Under the pieces are notes generated by a model, which was given only the letters and a program-made list of their open reading frames with translations, was not told where the DNA came from and ran no database searches. A stretch of 64,000 nucleotides of DNA, from the NCBI GenBank assembly GCA_963691655.1, contig OY829329.1, positions 12,104,708 to 12,168,707 on the forward strand. The letters are read 5' to 3'. The DNA comes from Toxonevra muliebris (Eukaryota; Arthropoda; Insecta; Diptera; Pallopteridae). Made by a program: the position numbers and the translations under genes. Below are positions 32,106 to 41,535 of this stretch, in pieces. How positions within the stretch are numbered: position 1 is the first letter of the stretch; each line of letters starts with the position of its first letter.

Positions 32106-32435
32106 TTAAGTGGTTTTTACCTAGGTTAGTTTTTTTTTGGTTATGTTTTCTTTCTGTTGATTTTTTAGTTTAGACTGAGTGGTTTCTCCCTAAGTGGTGA
32201 GGAGCGCAAATAATGTTATAATGAAAAGGGAAATAAAATAAAAGAACGCTTCATTACAGCCCCAGTGTATTAGGTCCCCAAAACCACTTAGTTAGATCGC
32301 CAGTTTCACCGAAAAATGGTTTTCCAAAGGTTTTTTCGTTTTGAAATCTCCCAGAACATCTCTTCATTGGTCGTCATCGATCACGTCTAGGTGCCCTAAC
32401 ATTTTATCCAATGCGGTGTGACTCTGTTAACTAGC
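32106..32435. other. Unassigned sequence beside TTAGG tract
   Basis: Contains TAAGTGGTTTTT at about 32106 and AAAACCACTTAG at about 32280, an inverted pair 165-185 bp apart, with AAGTGGT words between. Possibly a short fold-back element. No gene. Confidence 0.35.
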
Positions 32436-32439
32436 TTGA

Positions 32440-32782
32440 TGGTTCTTGAGTTGCAGCTCGCGCCTCCTAGACACTGCAGTTGAGGTCCTGCAGAGCGCCA
32501 TTGTTTCAGCTTTCTATCACTTTTACTCGGAACGTGAGCTTAAAAGTACGAAACCTGCCAGTGACAAACTCTCTCGCAAAAAGGCGAGTTATTAGAAAGT
32601 TGTTTAATAGAGTCAAAAAAACAGGACTCCCTGCGAACGGGAAAGCACAAGGCGAATGCATGAAGCAGATAAAAGAGGCCAAGCTTTCATCATGGCAAAA
32701 ATTCTGTCGACCAATAGAGGACATTAGCTTAGTCTTACGAAATAAAAGATTAGTATACGATAAAGCTTCTAATTTATGACTT
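32440..32782 (+). mobile_element. LINE fragment (region between endonuclease and RT)
   Basis: A degraded piece of an LOA/Bilbo-type LINE. One frame gives TAVEVLQSAIVSAFYH near 32474-32521. A second frame gives NSLAKRRVIRKLFNRVKKTG (near 32567-32628) and CMKQIKEAKLSSWQKFCRPI, which has the usual wording of the stretch just before the RT domain (basic segment, then a KRSSW/RYCxxIED-like motif). No RT palm follows. Fragmentary and frameshifted. Confidence 0.65.
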
Positions 32783-34270
32783 TTACTAGACAATTAAATA
32801 GTATGCTCTCATGGCTGCTTCCAAACTATAGTCTGCAAAAAAAAAATTAAGAGTATTCTTAATAATCCAAAAGAACAAAAACTGAGATTTACAAAGTTTA
32901 AGGTTCGGCCTATGGAAAATTTATTGTAAATACTTTCCAAATTAACTAGAATTTATTACATAGCGCAATATCATATCCTATAACGTATAATATGTAAATA
33001 ATTTCAACATTCCCAGTACAAATATAAGCAAGGATCACCTCATCCCGCCCCACCCACCCTCCACAATTCCAATCAACGTCTTACTATCTACTAAATACAT
33101 ATATGCACTTCTGGATTTTATGTGCTCTGCTGATTTTGAATACTACTTTTGTGGTTAAGAAAATGTTTTAAGACGTTGTACGCACGCACACACATACATG
33201 CACACACATATACAACATCTACACATTAAAAGAATACAAGTATAAGATAAATCTCAAGTAAAACCAAACAAAATGTTTTGAAATTTTCTTAAGATGGTCA
33301 TTAAACATAACCTACACAATCTTTCCTATCATGTATGCGACGAAGAGTGAGTAAGTTAGTGGGTGAGTGCTGTATTACAGCAACAATAATAAATATTTGA
33401 AAATATTAGCCTAGAAATCGATTTTGTACTGATCCACACACATACACGCAAAATGCAGCCTAATTTTATACACAAATGACAAACCGGAAATGCAAAAGTG
33501 TGCAAGGAGAAGGAGACGGAGATACGCATACGCATATACCTTCACATATACTAGTACTGGTAAATCATAGTATATTTTACTGCTATGATAAGAGAGAAGA
33601 AAAATGATTTTTGTGGAATGAGGGTTCAATAATAATAATTATTATTATTATAATGACAACAACAGTAGAAGAAACTAAGTATATTACAACTACAACTACA
33701 AAGAAACTGAATTTACTAAAATTTTGTTTAAGGCACTACATACATAGTACATATATATGTACACTAAGAATCAAGATAATCATGTACTAGGTTGAAGTGC
33801 AGAAGAAGGTAGAAAATATTTTTGAAGTATGATTTTGTAGTTTAACTACTTACACTTCAATTTAAAATTAAAGTATGTACATTTAAATAATTGTGTGAGA
33901 GCAGGCATTCTGAATTGAACGTTTATGAGTGTAGTGCATATATATGTATGTATATGAAAGTGTAAGGAGTTATTTAAACAGAAGCAGGCTGGTCCTAAAG
34001 AAATTGGGCAGCGCTATTCCTAGCTAAGTGTTTTTCGAAGAGAGTTTATGCAACTCAAATGCACACAACAATGCAATATATATGCAATAAGTTTTTAGAA
34101 TCCCTATCCCTATTAAGTCTACACTGTCACCCACATGCACAGAAGAGTTGGTTAAAAAAGAAATAATAATAATATATAAGCATATAGTTACGCACTTGCA
34201 TTTATTAGGTAAACACTACATTATAATGTTTTCTGATATTTTTTTTAATACATAAGTAGTACATAATTTT
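32783..34270. other. AT-rich spacer with CA, AAT and ATG repeats
   Basis: No gene is supported. It includes CACA/CATACA runs near 33184-33210, AAT/ATT repeats at 33628-33652 (a small palindrome), ACT/ACA near 33683-33702 and TATG/TATA near 33746-33763. Confidence 0.6.
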
Positions 34271-34274
34271 AGTA

Positions 34275-34630
34275 CAGTCCCCACTTTAAGAGTTCGTTTA
34301 GACTTATTTTACATAGTTTCCCAAAGTTATTCAAGTAAGGTTTACCCAGGGTCTTCATCCTGATTCGTCCCAAAACCGGGCTTTCACAGAAAAAATGAGA
34401 AATGGTATATTTTTCCTCCGGATATTCGCAGCTGCGGCAAGTGGGATTCTCATTTTGGTTGCTTGCTCACGAAAGAGCTAGAAACCAGTTATGACCTCCG
34501 TCAACCTCGAGATGTCCTTAAGGTTTTTGTTTATAAGTTCCATAGTTTTTTCCAGTTGTAGTCGGGCCATATCGCTTTCCTTTTTGCTTCTATTTTGCAG
34601 TTCTACAATTGGCCCTTGAGAGATATTTTG
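34275..34630 (-). mobile_element. LINE 3' fragment, family 2, reverse orientation
   Basis: Minus-strand reading gives KRKAIWPDYNWKK...MELINKNLKDISRLTEVI, then in another frame CRSCEYPEEKYTISHFFCESP (knuckle near 34410-34455), then GKPYLNNFGKLCKISLNELL toward 34275. The order and words match the + strand fragment at 18786-19545, so both derive from one LINE family. Frameshifts are present and RT and RNase H are missing. Confidence 0.75.
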
Positions 34631-34739
34631 TAGAGATTTCTCGCTTGACCGAATTTAGAATTTAGAAAAGTCTTTTTTTGGAGTCAAGGGAATGCAATCT
34701 TTTTTTAAAATCATGGTAATGCAAATCTTATGATTCCAA

Positions 34740-35140
34740 AATCATGACTGCTTTGAAGCCACTTGGAGTTACTTGAAGTCATTTGGAGTCACTTGAATAC
34801 CCTTGGAGTCACTTGAAGTCAATTGAAATTTGAAGTGAATTGAAATCATTTGAAGCCTTTCGGAGTCAATTAGAGTTTTGAAGTCAATTAGAGTTTTGAA
34901 GTCAATTGAAGTCATTTTAAGTCACTTGGAATCAATTGGGATTTTGAAGTTGATTGAAGTCACTTGAAGTCATTTGGAGTCAATGTTTTGAAGTAAATTG
35001 GGGTTTTGAAGCTAATTGGAGTCAATTGCAAATGAAAGTCAATTGGAGTCACTTGAAATCATTTGGAGTCAATTGTGGGTTTAAAGTCAATTGGAGTCAC
35101 TTGAAGTCACTTGGTATCAATTGGGATTTGAAGTTTAATC
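34740..35140. repeat. Satellite block A (GAAGTCAATTGGAGTCA type)
   Basis: Irregular tandem repetition of GGAGTCACTTGAAGTCA, GAAGTCAATTGGAGTC and TTTTGAAGTCAATTG words, about 17-30 bp apart. Block B at 35330-35705 is the reverse-complement version. The small + strand frame at 34954-35148 is a translation of the repeat. Confidence 0.88.
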
Positions 35141-35329
35141 AAAACTAATTGTCTAAGCAATGCCACAATAACTTATTGCACTCGTCCAAGATAATTTTTC
35201 CCAAATCATGAATAGCCCTATTCATTAAATATAATAGAGTTCAAATTATAGCTTCTCTCTAAATAAATACTCAGGCCTCTCAAACTGTTTCTCTCAATTT
35301 ATTTCAGTGAAATTAATTGGCTTCAATTG
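35141..35329. other. Spacer between inverted satellite blocks
   Basis: About 190 bp of non-repetitive AT-rich sequence between satellite blocks A and B; it would be the loop of a fold-back. Confidence 0.6.
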
Positions 35330-35705
35330 ACATCAAAAGACTTCAAATCAAATGACATCAATTGACTTTATATGACTTCAAAATGAATAACTTCAAAATG
35401 AATGACTTCAAAATGAATGACTTCAAAATGAATGACTTCAAATCAATTAATAATTTGACTTCAATTTATTTCAGTAAATTCAATTGGCTTAAATTGCCTT
35501 CAAATGACTTCAATTGACTTTAAATGACTTCAAAATGAATGACTTCAACTCAATTAATTATTTATAGGAATCATTTAATTGACTTTAATTTATTACAGTA
35601 AATACAATTGGCTTCAATTGACTTCAACTGACTTTAAATGACTTCAATTGACTTTAAATGACTTCAAAATTGATGATTTAAAGCCATTTAATAATTTGTA
35701 ATAAT
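35330..35705. repeat. Satellite block B (TGACTTCAATTGACTTCAA type)
   Basis: Tandem TGACTTCAAAATGAATGACT and CAATTGACTTTAAATGAC words. These are the reverse complement of block A words (GAAGTCAATTGAAGTCA). Four near-perfect 16-bp units (AATGACTTCAAAATGA) lie at about 35380-35440. Confidence 0.88.
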
Positions 35706-37142
35706 TAGGACTGCAAGTAAGAGACTGGCTATTCATGACTTCAAAAGTAAAGAATAAGTCAGTGACTTCAGCATGACTTGTGACTTCATGGTCTTAATTC
35801 TGCATTCACAAAAAGACTGGAATATTGCAATCATTTTTTTAAAGCCAATTGACTTCAAACCTAAGAAAACTGCAATATTTTACAGCTCTGACTACAATAA
35901 AGTTGCAAAATTATTATAAATTTGTTTTCTATTTCTCTTCTATATACGCATCCGTTTTTGTATCCGCATTTGGATCCGCTTTCGCATCTGTATTCTCACC
36001 CACATCCGCTTTCGGATCCATATTCGCATCCGAATTTTGATATTTGTATCCACAAAACTAAAATCAGCAACCTCACTAGTATAAATTATCATAAAACTTG
36101 GTTTGGGAATGAAAGTTTGCTTATCCTCTGCTTCTTTTTGATAACGAACCTGACATCAAAATTTCTAAATTCAAACTAGCTTATATGCTTGAATATATAT
36201 GAAGCGGTTTCATCATATCAAATCTACAGGGAACAAATTTCCTTTCTTCTTTCTCTTCCCCCTCTCATCCACATATCTATTTGTCAATTTTGTTTAAAAT
36301 TTCTCAAAAAAAAAAAATAAATTCACTTTCAAACTATGCATTAAACCCTTTATATTTTAATTTTCAAATATTTACATAGATTTCACGTCTACTTACAAAT
36401 GATTAAAGTAAGATACTCCTTTAAAAACACACACACATGCACACAAACCTTTTTTTTTCTAACAACAAAACACCCAACAAAGTTCCACAAAATTTTAATC
36501 ACCTGCGTTTTCTTGATACATCAACGAGACCGAAAACGCGGGGGGGGGGCGGGAGGGAGGGGTAAAACGTTTATACTTTCACAAATTTCTACCCTTCTTC
36601 AAAAAAAAAAAAAAAATTGTGGCGGCATCGCGTGGCGGAAAATCATTTCAAGCCTAGCCAACTTTTATACAATTTTGCATACTTTTTACCTCATTTTAGA
36701 AGGGAAAATTCTCAACAGTTTTCAACTTTTCTAGAAAGAAACAAAAAAAAAAAAACAAAATAATATTGCGAACGTGAAGCGTTTTCAATGTGCTTAAGCG
36801 AAACTTCCGCCCCCAACTAAGCAAGTGATTTTACCCTCCTCCCCCGACCAACACCAGCAAATTTTCTCAAACATGCAAATTTCATCTCAGAGGTACGGAG
36901 AAAAATTCTAACATTTCCCTTAACTTTTCAAGGGAAAAAGTGAAAAACCTTTTGCGGAAAAATCACAATAAAAAAAAAGCACACACACAAAAATGGAAAA
37001 AGTAATTCTTTTTTTTTTTTTCTGTTTGCTTTTTAGGAACGCATTTTCCTGACGAAAATTTATTTTTGATTAAGTACAGCCGGAGAAAAAAGGGATTAAA
37101 ATATTCCGCTGCTTCATTGTCTCGTGTCAGTCTCGATGTGTT

Positions 37143-37162
37143 TGTGTGTGTGTGTGTGTGTG
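37143..37162. repeat. (TG)n microsatellite
   Basis: About ten TG units, followed by TATATAAA. Confidence 0.95.
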
Positions 37163-38220
37163 TATATAAATTCCAGCAATGGGACAAGGGTAGCAGCAGC
37201 ATTATTGCGTCTCTGCTTTGACATTGGGACAGGGGTGTAACAAATATCGTTGGTTACTGTTCAGCTTCGGTAATAGCGTTAGCGTTTTGTTACCATGGTG
37301 CACAGGCAGCATAACTGTAAGAGCAGCAGGAACAGCAGCAACAAACAATTTTCGCTACCCACTGCTTATGTTATTCATGCTTTTCTTTTGTATATTTGCT
37401 CCACGTGGGGTGTACTTGCCCTTCTGCCATGATATTCTTTCTAGTTACATACCGTACATACAAACAATTATGCATTAACGTCAACTACGTTGTTGTTGTT
37501 GTTGCTCATGGCTTCCTCCATCTCCTTTTTATTTTTCCTCTTGTTGTCTCATCTCTCTTACTTTCCACATATCCAACTAAAGTTGAGAAACTTTTGGTTG
37601 TTGGAGTGTGAGAGAGTGTGAGTGAGGGAGAAGTAATGGAGAGAGGTGAGTGTCAGTGTAAGTATGCCTCATCCAAAGCATCTTTGTATTATTTTTAGCG
37701 TATTTTATTTGGGTCTTTCTAACGTTTTCGTATAGTAAACAATCTACTGTCTATGGTATGGTCGTCATCGTCTCTGGTACCGTAACATTTTGGGCTTATG
37801 TAATTTCCAGCAATCTAATTACTTTTTGACGACCGCTGGGTTGAAGTAGTCAAAGAAGAAGTTGAAGAAAAATAACAGTAACAATATAACACCCGCCAAC
37901 GTAGACACAGCCTCCGTTTCTACCACCACTACTTGGTAGCAAGATAAGCAAAATTTTATATTCCAAGTATTTTTTCTCTGCTTCAATATTATTTTATTTT
38001 TGTTTCTTTTTTTTTTATCCTAAGACTGCTTGCAAAATATGTTTATAATATTGTAAGTGTGTAGTGCAAGAGGAGGAGAAGTGTAAGAGTATAAGGGGAG
38101 AGGGGAGACGCAGGGGAAGCAAATGACTTTATGGGTGTGTGTGTCTTCAAATTGATTCGACCAAAGTATTAAATTACATATTATGTTTGTATTTTATTAT
38201 GTTCTTCGATTTGTCTTCAA

Positions 38221-38275
38221 ATATATATTTAACGTTTATATAAGTTTTTTTTTTATATAAGCGTTAAATATATAT
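38221..38275. repeat. AT-rich hairpin, 21-bp stem
   Basis: ATATATATTTAACGTTTATAT, then a 13-base AAGTTTTTTTTTT loop, then ATATAAGCGTTAAATATATAT. The arms pair over 21 positions with one mismatch that would be a G-U wobble in RNA. The loop is too short and stem too AT-rich for a typical microRNA precursor. Confidence 0.8.
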
Positions 38276-38609
38276 ATGCTATGCTAACATCAATGTGAAG
38301 TTGATACCCACGTTTAATAAATTTTGAAGTTTATATCTCTTAAAAAAAAAAAAACAACTCGCAGTGCTCTGAATTCCGTAAGGTTTCCAGTTTGAGTGCT
38401 GGTCAAGTTAACATCCCTTTAATTAAAATTTAAAAACAGATTTCTTTAAGATTTTCCAAGAACTGGATACGAAGCCAATATCTGTAGAAAGAGCTAGAAC
38501 CTTTCTGAGCTTCTTAGTATTAAAAAAAAATTATGTGTCTGCATGCACTAACAGTAGAAGTGAAACTTTGTTGTTTATTTAAAAATTATTAGAAAACATT
38601 TATAACAAA

Positions 38610-38703
38610 TTCTGTTGAAGTTTTTGCAGTCTTCTTCTCTCTGTTTTGTTGTTTCCTTTCTTCTGTTGATACTCTCTACACTTATCGGCACAAACACTGT
38701 GTA
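38610..38703 (+). repeat. Direct repeat flanking deleted hAT copy, left
   Basis: GTTGAAGTTTTTGCAGTCTT...TTGATACTCTCTACACTTATCGG...ACAAACACTGTGTAGTA is echoed at 39868-39960 (GTTGAAGCTTTTGCACTCAT...TTGATACTCTCTGCAGTTGTCGG...ACAAACACGACGTAGTA). A host segment has been duplicated around the hAT copy. Confidence 0.75.
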
Positions 38704-38711
38704 GTATACGT
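38704..38711. repeat. 8-bp target duplication, left, of deleted hAT copy
   Basis: GTATACGT occurs exactly here and at 39685-39692, at the two limits of homology with the hAT element at 47688-49235. Confidence 0.7.
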
Positions 38712-39684
38712 CAGCGATGCCAACTTGCTTGGAATTCCCCGATTTGCGGGGAATTTTACTCGGTGTGGGAAATCGGGGAATGAACTGTTTTTTGCGGGGA
38801 ATTTGAAGTCGTTCAGCTTTTGGTAAATAAAGTCTGCAGAATATTTTTTTTCAAATTCTATATAATGTAAAACGTTTAACTTATGAAATAATTCATATTT
38901 TGGGTCTTAAATTGTCCAACTTTTCCTAAGAAGGCCCTGCAATTTATTGGTTTGGAGAAATCTATTTTTCAAAAAGTATGCTATTTGAAAGTATGCAGAG
39001 AACGCAGAGTGCTGTCGTAGATATAGACGATTATTTCGGCCGTTCCGAAAGGCTTAGCTATGCCTTCGTCCAGCACCTCCTGAATAATAACTCTTAATCA
39101 TTGCTGACTGTAAACTTACAAATTGCGGTCAGCCATCATAAAGAAGATGAAGTATATTTTATATGTTAAAAACCGATAGTCAAAACTTTGAATCCGCTTT
39201 TTTCAAAACAATGTTAAGAATTCCGGAGTCAGAGAGTTCGTTTCTATTAATCTACCAGTCCCATTAAAATTGGTTAAGTTTTGGGCAGAGAAAACTGATA
39301 TCAATTTCGTTTTTGTAAAATGTTTATATGGAAAGTGCGTGTAGCAATCAACACTCAGGGGGTACCCCTATGAATGCAAAGCATTGCGTTGATTGAGGAA
39401 TGAAGATAGATTAGTGGTAGGAGGAAAGAGGGAGAAAAAGTTGTGAACGTTTGTTTTAAATTTGGAAATGTCGTAAAAGTCAGGAAAAACTGTTGCAGGG
39501 AGCTTATTTCATATACGCGCGGTACGGCAGAGAAAAGAACTATCTCTGTAATGCGTGGTGCGTTGGGGTACCATATCCACGTGGAATGCGTGACTACCGC
39601 TTGCAGTTCGAGTAGTTCTGGTGGAATCAAATTATACTAATCGAATTCCCCTATCGAAAATCGGAGAATTTCTCGAGGGTTATC
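38712..39684 (-). mobile_element. hAT element, rearranged copy (same family as 47688-49235)
   Basis: Begins CAGCGATGCCAACTTG, with GGAATTCCCCGATTTGCGGG. From 38712 to about 39215 it matches, in inverted orientation, 49235 down to about 48380, including AATAAAGTCTGCAGAATATT, GGTTTGGAGAAATC and GTAGATATAGACGATTAT. It lacks a ~290-bp segment present in the other copy (48710-49000). The right end (AAAATCGGAGAATTTCTCGAGGG, 39657-39679) matches the internal start of the other copy but stops about 30 bp short of the true terminus, yet an exact 8-bp duplication follows. The centre (about 39220-39640) is unrelated. Confidence 0.72.
39355..39630 (-). pseudogene. Possible LINE RT C-terminal remnant inside hAT copy
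   Basis: A 91-residue minus-strand frame with non-repetitive composition. The segment LFSAVPRVYEISSLQQFFLT followed by FTTFPNLKQTF has the spacing of the extreme C-terminus of CR1/Jockey-like reverse transcriptase ORFs (an R-x-W-N-x-L-P...F-x-K pattern), but the key Trp-Asn-Leu-Pro is not there. It occupies the part of the hAT copy that does not match its relative, so it may be a nested fragment. Could equally be chance. Confidence 0.25.
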
Positions 39685-39692
39685 GTATACGT
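39685..39692. repeat. 8-bp target duplication, right, of deleted hAT copy
   Basis: GTATACGT; see 38704-38711. Confidence 0.7.
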
Positions 39693-39771
39693 ATATAACA
39701 CGAGAGAAGAACTAGTTCGGCTCTCTCACTAAATCACATGAGATAAAACTGCGAGAAGTAGACACTCAGGT

Positions 39772-40070
39772 TGATTGTATATAGCCGAATAACAACTTGC
39801 ATAACTTCGTTTCTTACTGGTTTCGTATGAGTGCAACAAAAACGCGATTTTTCACGTGACCGCTGTTGTTGAAGCTTTTGCACTCATCTTCTTTAAATTT
39901 TCTAAAGCTTTTTTTCTATTGATACTCTCTGCAGTTGTCGGTACAAACACGACGTAGTAGCTCTACTTGATTGTATGTAGCCGATCCCCATATCACTTCG
40001 TTCGCTAAACACTAACAACAGCATAACGTCGTTTCTTATTAGATTCGTATGAGTGCAACAACAACGCGAT
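39772..40070 (+). repeat. Tandem duplication, ~196-bp period
   Basis: GATTGTATATAGCCGA...TTTCGTATGAGTGCAACAA...ACGCGATTT (39773-39852) recurs at 39969-40070 as GATTGTATGTAGCCGA...TTCGTATGAGTGCAACAA...CGCGATTT. The intervening part is the second copy of the 38610-38703 direct repeat. Confidence 0.8.
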
Positions 40071-41230
40071 TTCCGCTGCAAAATTTTTCATTTACCCTCG
40101 CTAAAGAAGTTTCACTTCAAAAAGGCGGATTCTCAGGCTGAGTGGTTTAAACACCACCATAGTAGTCTTGGGAATTAGTTTTTTTTCAGGCTATGTATAT
40201 CGGGAAGTTACTCATGCCGTAGTTACCTCTGGCAGTAATCATACTTCTTTATTTCTCGAACTCACAATTTACTTGACTTTTGTATCGTATTAGCCTGAGC
40301 AAAGTGACCCGTCGAGCTTTTCATCTAATTACCCGTTCGTGGTTCAGCGGCTGGTCTGGTATCTTAATATCAATTAAACAATGAATTCCTTCTTCTTTCA
40401 CTTTAATTATTCTTGCGCTTAGTACAGTTGGTTTCTCTTGAGGATGTGTGGTTTTGTCTTGGGCCTTTTGGCGAATTTGATATCAATTTTAAGTAAGCAA
40501 TTGGAGACTCTTTTTGATGATGTCACTCAAACCTGCGATGCTGTGATTTAAACCTTCGAATCATTTCCAATATTACAGCATCCTCATATCGTATTGAATA
40601 CGTAGGTGCGTAATGGAAAAAAAAAACAGAACGTCTCTCAATTATTCCTACAGTATTTCGCTCTGACCGAAAAAAATAACAACTTTCAACCAACGTAAAT
40701 TACACTGCCCTGCATAGGTTTTGCGAATAAGATGATTCCTAGTGTTTTCGAATGAATTTTTCATGTTAAATACGAATCTGGGGTCAAAAACTTCCCATCA
40801 CGTCACGTTTTTGAGAAAAAAGGAGTTGAAACCCCTAAAACTGCAATTTTGGCCGTTTTTCAAAAATTATGGGGATTGAATTCGCTAATTATCGGTTCGA
40901 AAACCATCATTAGGCCACCTTAATTATCGGGATCGGGGTATAAAAAATAAGAAAAAAAAACATTTTCTACACAGCGCCACCTCTTGGCCGGCAATGGAAA
41001 AACGCCAGTATCAAACATTGTAGAAGAAAACTTTTTCCTCGCCGTTTGGATTCGATATAAAGCTGCAGGTCTCTTTCATTCTGGTACGGCATATGCTCGA
41101 TTATGCCGTAAACTATGAAAAAGAAGAAGATCACAAATCTGAGGTTTATTTTTTATAGTTCCTGAATATAACCGGGAAAAAAACTTCCCAAAATAATATC
41201 AACTTTAAACATTGTATGTTGGTGGTTGTC
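40071..41230. other. Non-coding spacer
   Basis: No gene is recognised on either strand. Somewhat less A/T-homopolymeric than neighbours (for example GCGCCACCTCTTGGCCGGCAATGG near 40976-40999), possibly more decayed transposon, but nothing diagnostic. Confidence 0.5.
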
Positions 41231-41535
41231 TGAGAAAAAGCTTTTCGCTATAAAATTTTGAACATTTTTTTCTCAACACCGCTGACTCTTTTAAGCCCTT
41301 TCCATCTAATTTTATAGTGTTTTCGTAACCTTTTTTTCTAGCACAACTCTACAGAACTGAGGATTGAGAAAACTTAAAAACTTCCTTTGGGAAAGTATTC
41401 CTCATAAAAATTAAAAAGGAGAGGGGAATCTAAACAAGATTTGGGTTCCGACATTTTGAGGTAACCGATTCCAGATTTTTACCTATTGCACACTATTATC
41501 AGTCATCCAGCCATCTCAATTTCACGACTATAGGA
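41231..41535 (+). repeat. Solo copy of a 300-bp hAT-internal segment
   Basis: About 290 bp nearly identical to 48712-49000: TTTTCGCTATAAAATTTTGA...CACCGCTGACTCTTTTAAGC...TACAGAACTGAGGATTGAG...ATTATCAGTCATCCAGCC, in the same orientation. In the hAT at 47688-49235 it lies in the right arm and it is absent from the copy at 38712-39684. It is either an independent repeat inserted there or a displaced fragment of the element. Confidence 0.85.

Larger units (their letters stand above)
35706..38609. other. AT-rich spacer
   Basis: No gene is supported. A CATCCGCTTTCGGATCC-like repeat occurs at 35945-36035 (several CGCAT/CCGCTTT words). There is a 9-G run at 36541-36549 in a GC-rich patch, the TG run at 37143-37162, GTT/TGT triplets at 37489-37505 and GAGA-like AGTGTGAGAGAG at 37601-37640. 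Confidence 0.6.
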
